From: an uncultured Dialister sp. | Lineage (GTDB): Bacteria > Bacillota > Negativicutes > Veillonellales > Dialisteraceae | Assembly: GCA_934216155.1 (NCBI GenBank) | Contig: CAKQBK010000096.1 | Span: 1 to 5,044 of the forward strand | DNA length: 5,044 bases | Reading direction: 5' to 3' | Shown: positions 4,191-5,044 of the stretch, piece after piece | Layout: every line of letters begins with the position of its first letter | Position numbering within the stretch: position 1 is the stretch's first letter | Position numbers and translations under genes: made by a program | Notes under the pieces: model-generated | What the model saw: only the letters and a program-made list of their open reading frames with translations | What the model was told of the DNA's origin: nothing | Database searches by the model: none

Positions 4191-5044
4191 CGCATCAAGG
4201 GTTGTAAATGCTTTGTCTATTGCGTTTACAATCCTTCGTTGTTCATCATAAGGTGGTATTGGCAACATTATATTACCAATCGCCGTCTTTGTCAAACTTG
4301 GTAGAGCTGTGCTTTTATCAAGTTTACTAAAATCAAAACCTAAGCAAAAATAGAAGAAGTATTTATCTTCGACAGCCAAAGTCGCTTTCATACCGAATGC
4401 GGTATCTACATTCCAAAAATTTTCCTCAACAAATATTGGATTGTTGATAGTTCCTTTTCTTCCAATTATTGTAGAACCAGCCAAACAAGTGTATTCTTTA
4501 GACCTGCCTATTATACCACCACTACCATATATGGGATATGTACCCTGTGAGGTTTCGACTTCTTTTTGTGATTTACCATTCACAATGTTTACCACTGAAG
4601 AAAGCCTGCAAACCGTCCATCCCATAGGCAATTTGCGATACTGCGCGTTATCACAAGCGATTTCCGCCTTTGGATTGATGCGTTTAAGCAGTTCAATGGC
4701 TGGCTCATCCGTAGGGTCTTGCGGTACGAGTTTTCCATGAATGGCGAGGTCGATGATTTTGGACTTGCTCGCTGTAATAAGTGCTTGTAACCTTTCGTTT
4801 CCACTTTCTACATCATCTATAAGTTTTGACCATTTCTGAACTTCTTTAATTATGCGTTCTTGTTCATTTTTAGGTGGAAATGGTAATTGGAATGAGAGAA
4901 GCATTGTTTGAGTTACTTGATTGATTGTCGCAGAGTTGGAATCATCTAAGTATCTATCAAAATAATTGGTGTTTAGTAGCAAACTAATCCAAGGATTATA
5001 GACACTTCGACATACAGCCATAAATGCTCCAAACGAAGTAGGCT
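4173..5044 (-). CDS. hsdS: Type I restriction-modification specificity subunit HsdS (5'-partial)
   Basis: The frame is open to the window edge with 289 visible residues. The ATG at 5019-5021 is internal, because the upstream residues PTSFGAF continue the domain. HsdS recognises the DNA target and joins HsdM and HsdR. Reading N to C: the end of TRD1 (about 4890-5044); the repeat LPFPPKNEQERIIKEV (4845-4890); the central conserved helix with AIHGKLVPQDPTDEPA (4697-4744), a typical Bacteroidales HsdS sequence; TRD2 starting LPMGWTVCRLSSVV (from 4631), with YPIYGSGGIIGRSKEY and GRKGTINNP; and the C-terminal repeat LPIPPYDEQRRIVNAI (4220-4265). The two 'LP-hydrophobic-PP-x-x-EQ-x-RI' motifs are the half-repeats behind the pseudo-symmetric fold. 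No frameshift is visible. It is probably the expressed copy, with hsdM/hsdR beyond the right edge, but that cannot be seen. It converges on the broken + strand hsdS. Confidence 0.93.
   Translation of the reverse strand, partial: PTSFGAFMAVCRSVYNPWISLLLNTNYFDRYLDDSNSATINQVTQTMLLSFQLPFPPKNEQERIIKEVQKWSKLIDDVESGNERLQALITASKSKIIDLAIHGKLVPQDPTDEPAIELLKRINPKAEIACDNAQYRKLPMGWTVCRLSSVVNIVNGKSQKEVETSQGTYPIYGSGGIIGRSKEYTCLAGSTIIGRKGTINNPIFVEENFWNVDTAFGMKATLAVEDKYFFYFCLGFDFSKLDKSTALPSLTKTAIGNIMLPIPPYDEQRRIVNAIDKAFTTLDAITENL

Noticed and set aside
4441..4740. + strand frame of 99 codons and a - strand frame at 4589-4804 within the right hsdS
   Set aside because: Both overlap the clearly conserved HsdS frame on the - strand and show no protein-like features of their own.

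Overview
The window looks like a piece of accessory genome from a Bacteroidales organism (Bacteroides, Parabacteroides or Prevotella type). The evidence is the style of the proteins, the AT-rich flanking genes, the lack of strong Shine-Dalgarno sites, two sites close to the Bacteroides promoter consensus (TTG, 19-20 bp, TAnnTTTG), and an IS66 element and type I specificity subunits of the kinds common in this group. This is inferred from the sequence alone; no search was run.

Left block (1-1250, AT-rich, + strand): a 5'-truncated hypothetical gene (ends 385) and a 225-residue protein (452-1129) whose C-terminal part resembles polymorphic-toxin immunity proteins of the Imm11/DUF1629 kind. No toxin gene is visible, so they may be orphan immunity genes. 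A 121-bp non-coding stretch follows (1130-1250), with two overlapping, mutually exclusive inverted repeats. One of them ends at the first base of the IS.

Middle block (1251-3849, visibly more GC-rich): a complete 2599-bp IS66-family insertion sequence with 21-bp imperfect terminal inverted repeats starting GTAAGC. It carries tnpA (1335-1658), tnpB (1645-2019, overlapping tnpA) and tnpC (2105-3730, DDE transposase with all three catalytic residues). The left end has a 15-bp perfect inverted repeat. A near-consensus promoter overlaps its left arm and loop, an arrangement that could silence tnpA when transcription enters from outside. The right end has a 14-bp perfect stem, a likely terminator or insulator.

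Right block (3850-5044, AT-rich): two convergent type I restriction-modification specificity genes. The + strand copy keeps only its last ~109 codons and is cut off exactly at the IS right end. The - strand copy runs off the window and keeps the end of TRD1, the central conserved region, TRD2 and the C-terminus. Their stop codons lie within the same 6 bp. Tail-to-tail hsdS genes suggest an invertible (phase-variable) specificity locus.

The main anomaly is that the IS has no 8-bp target duplication, and the missing 5' part of the + strand hsdS is not on its left side. The IS therefore appears to mark a deletion, inversion or recombination junction joining an immunity-type cassette region to a type I R-M shuffling locus. 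No wholly new system can be demonstrated here. The best candidates for follow-up are the fold-back control at the IS left end and the palindromic intergenic element next to the immunity-like genes.
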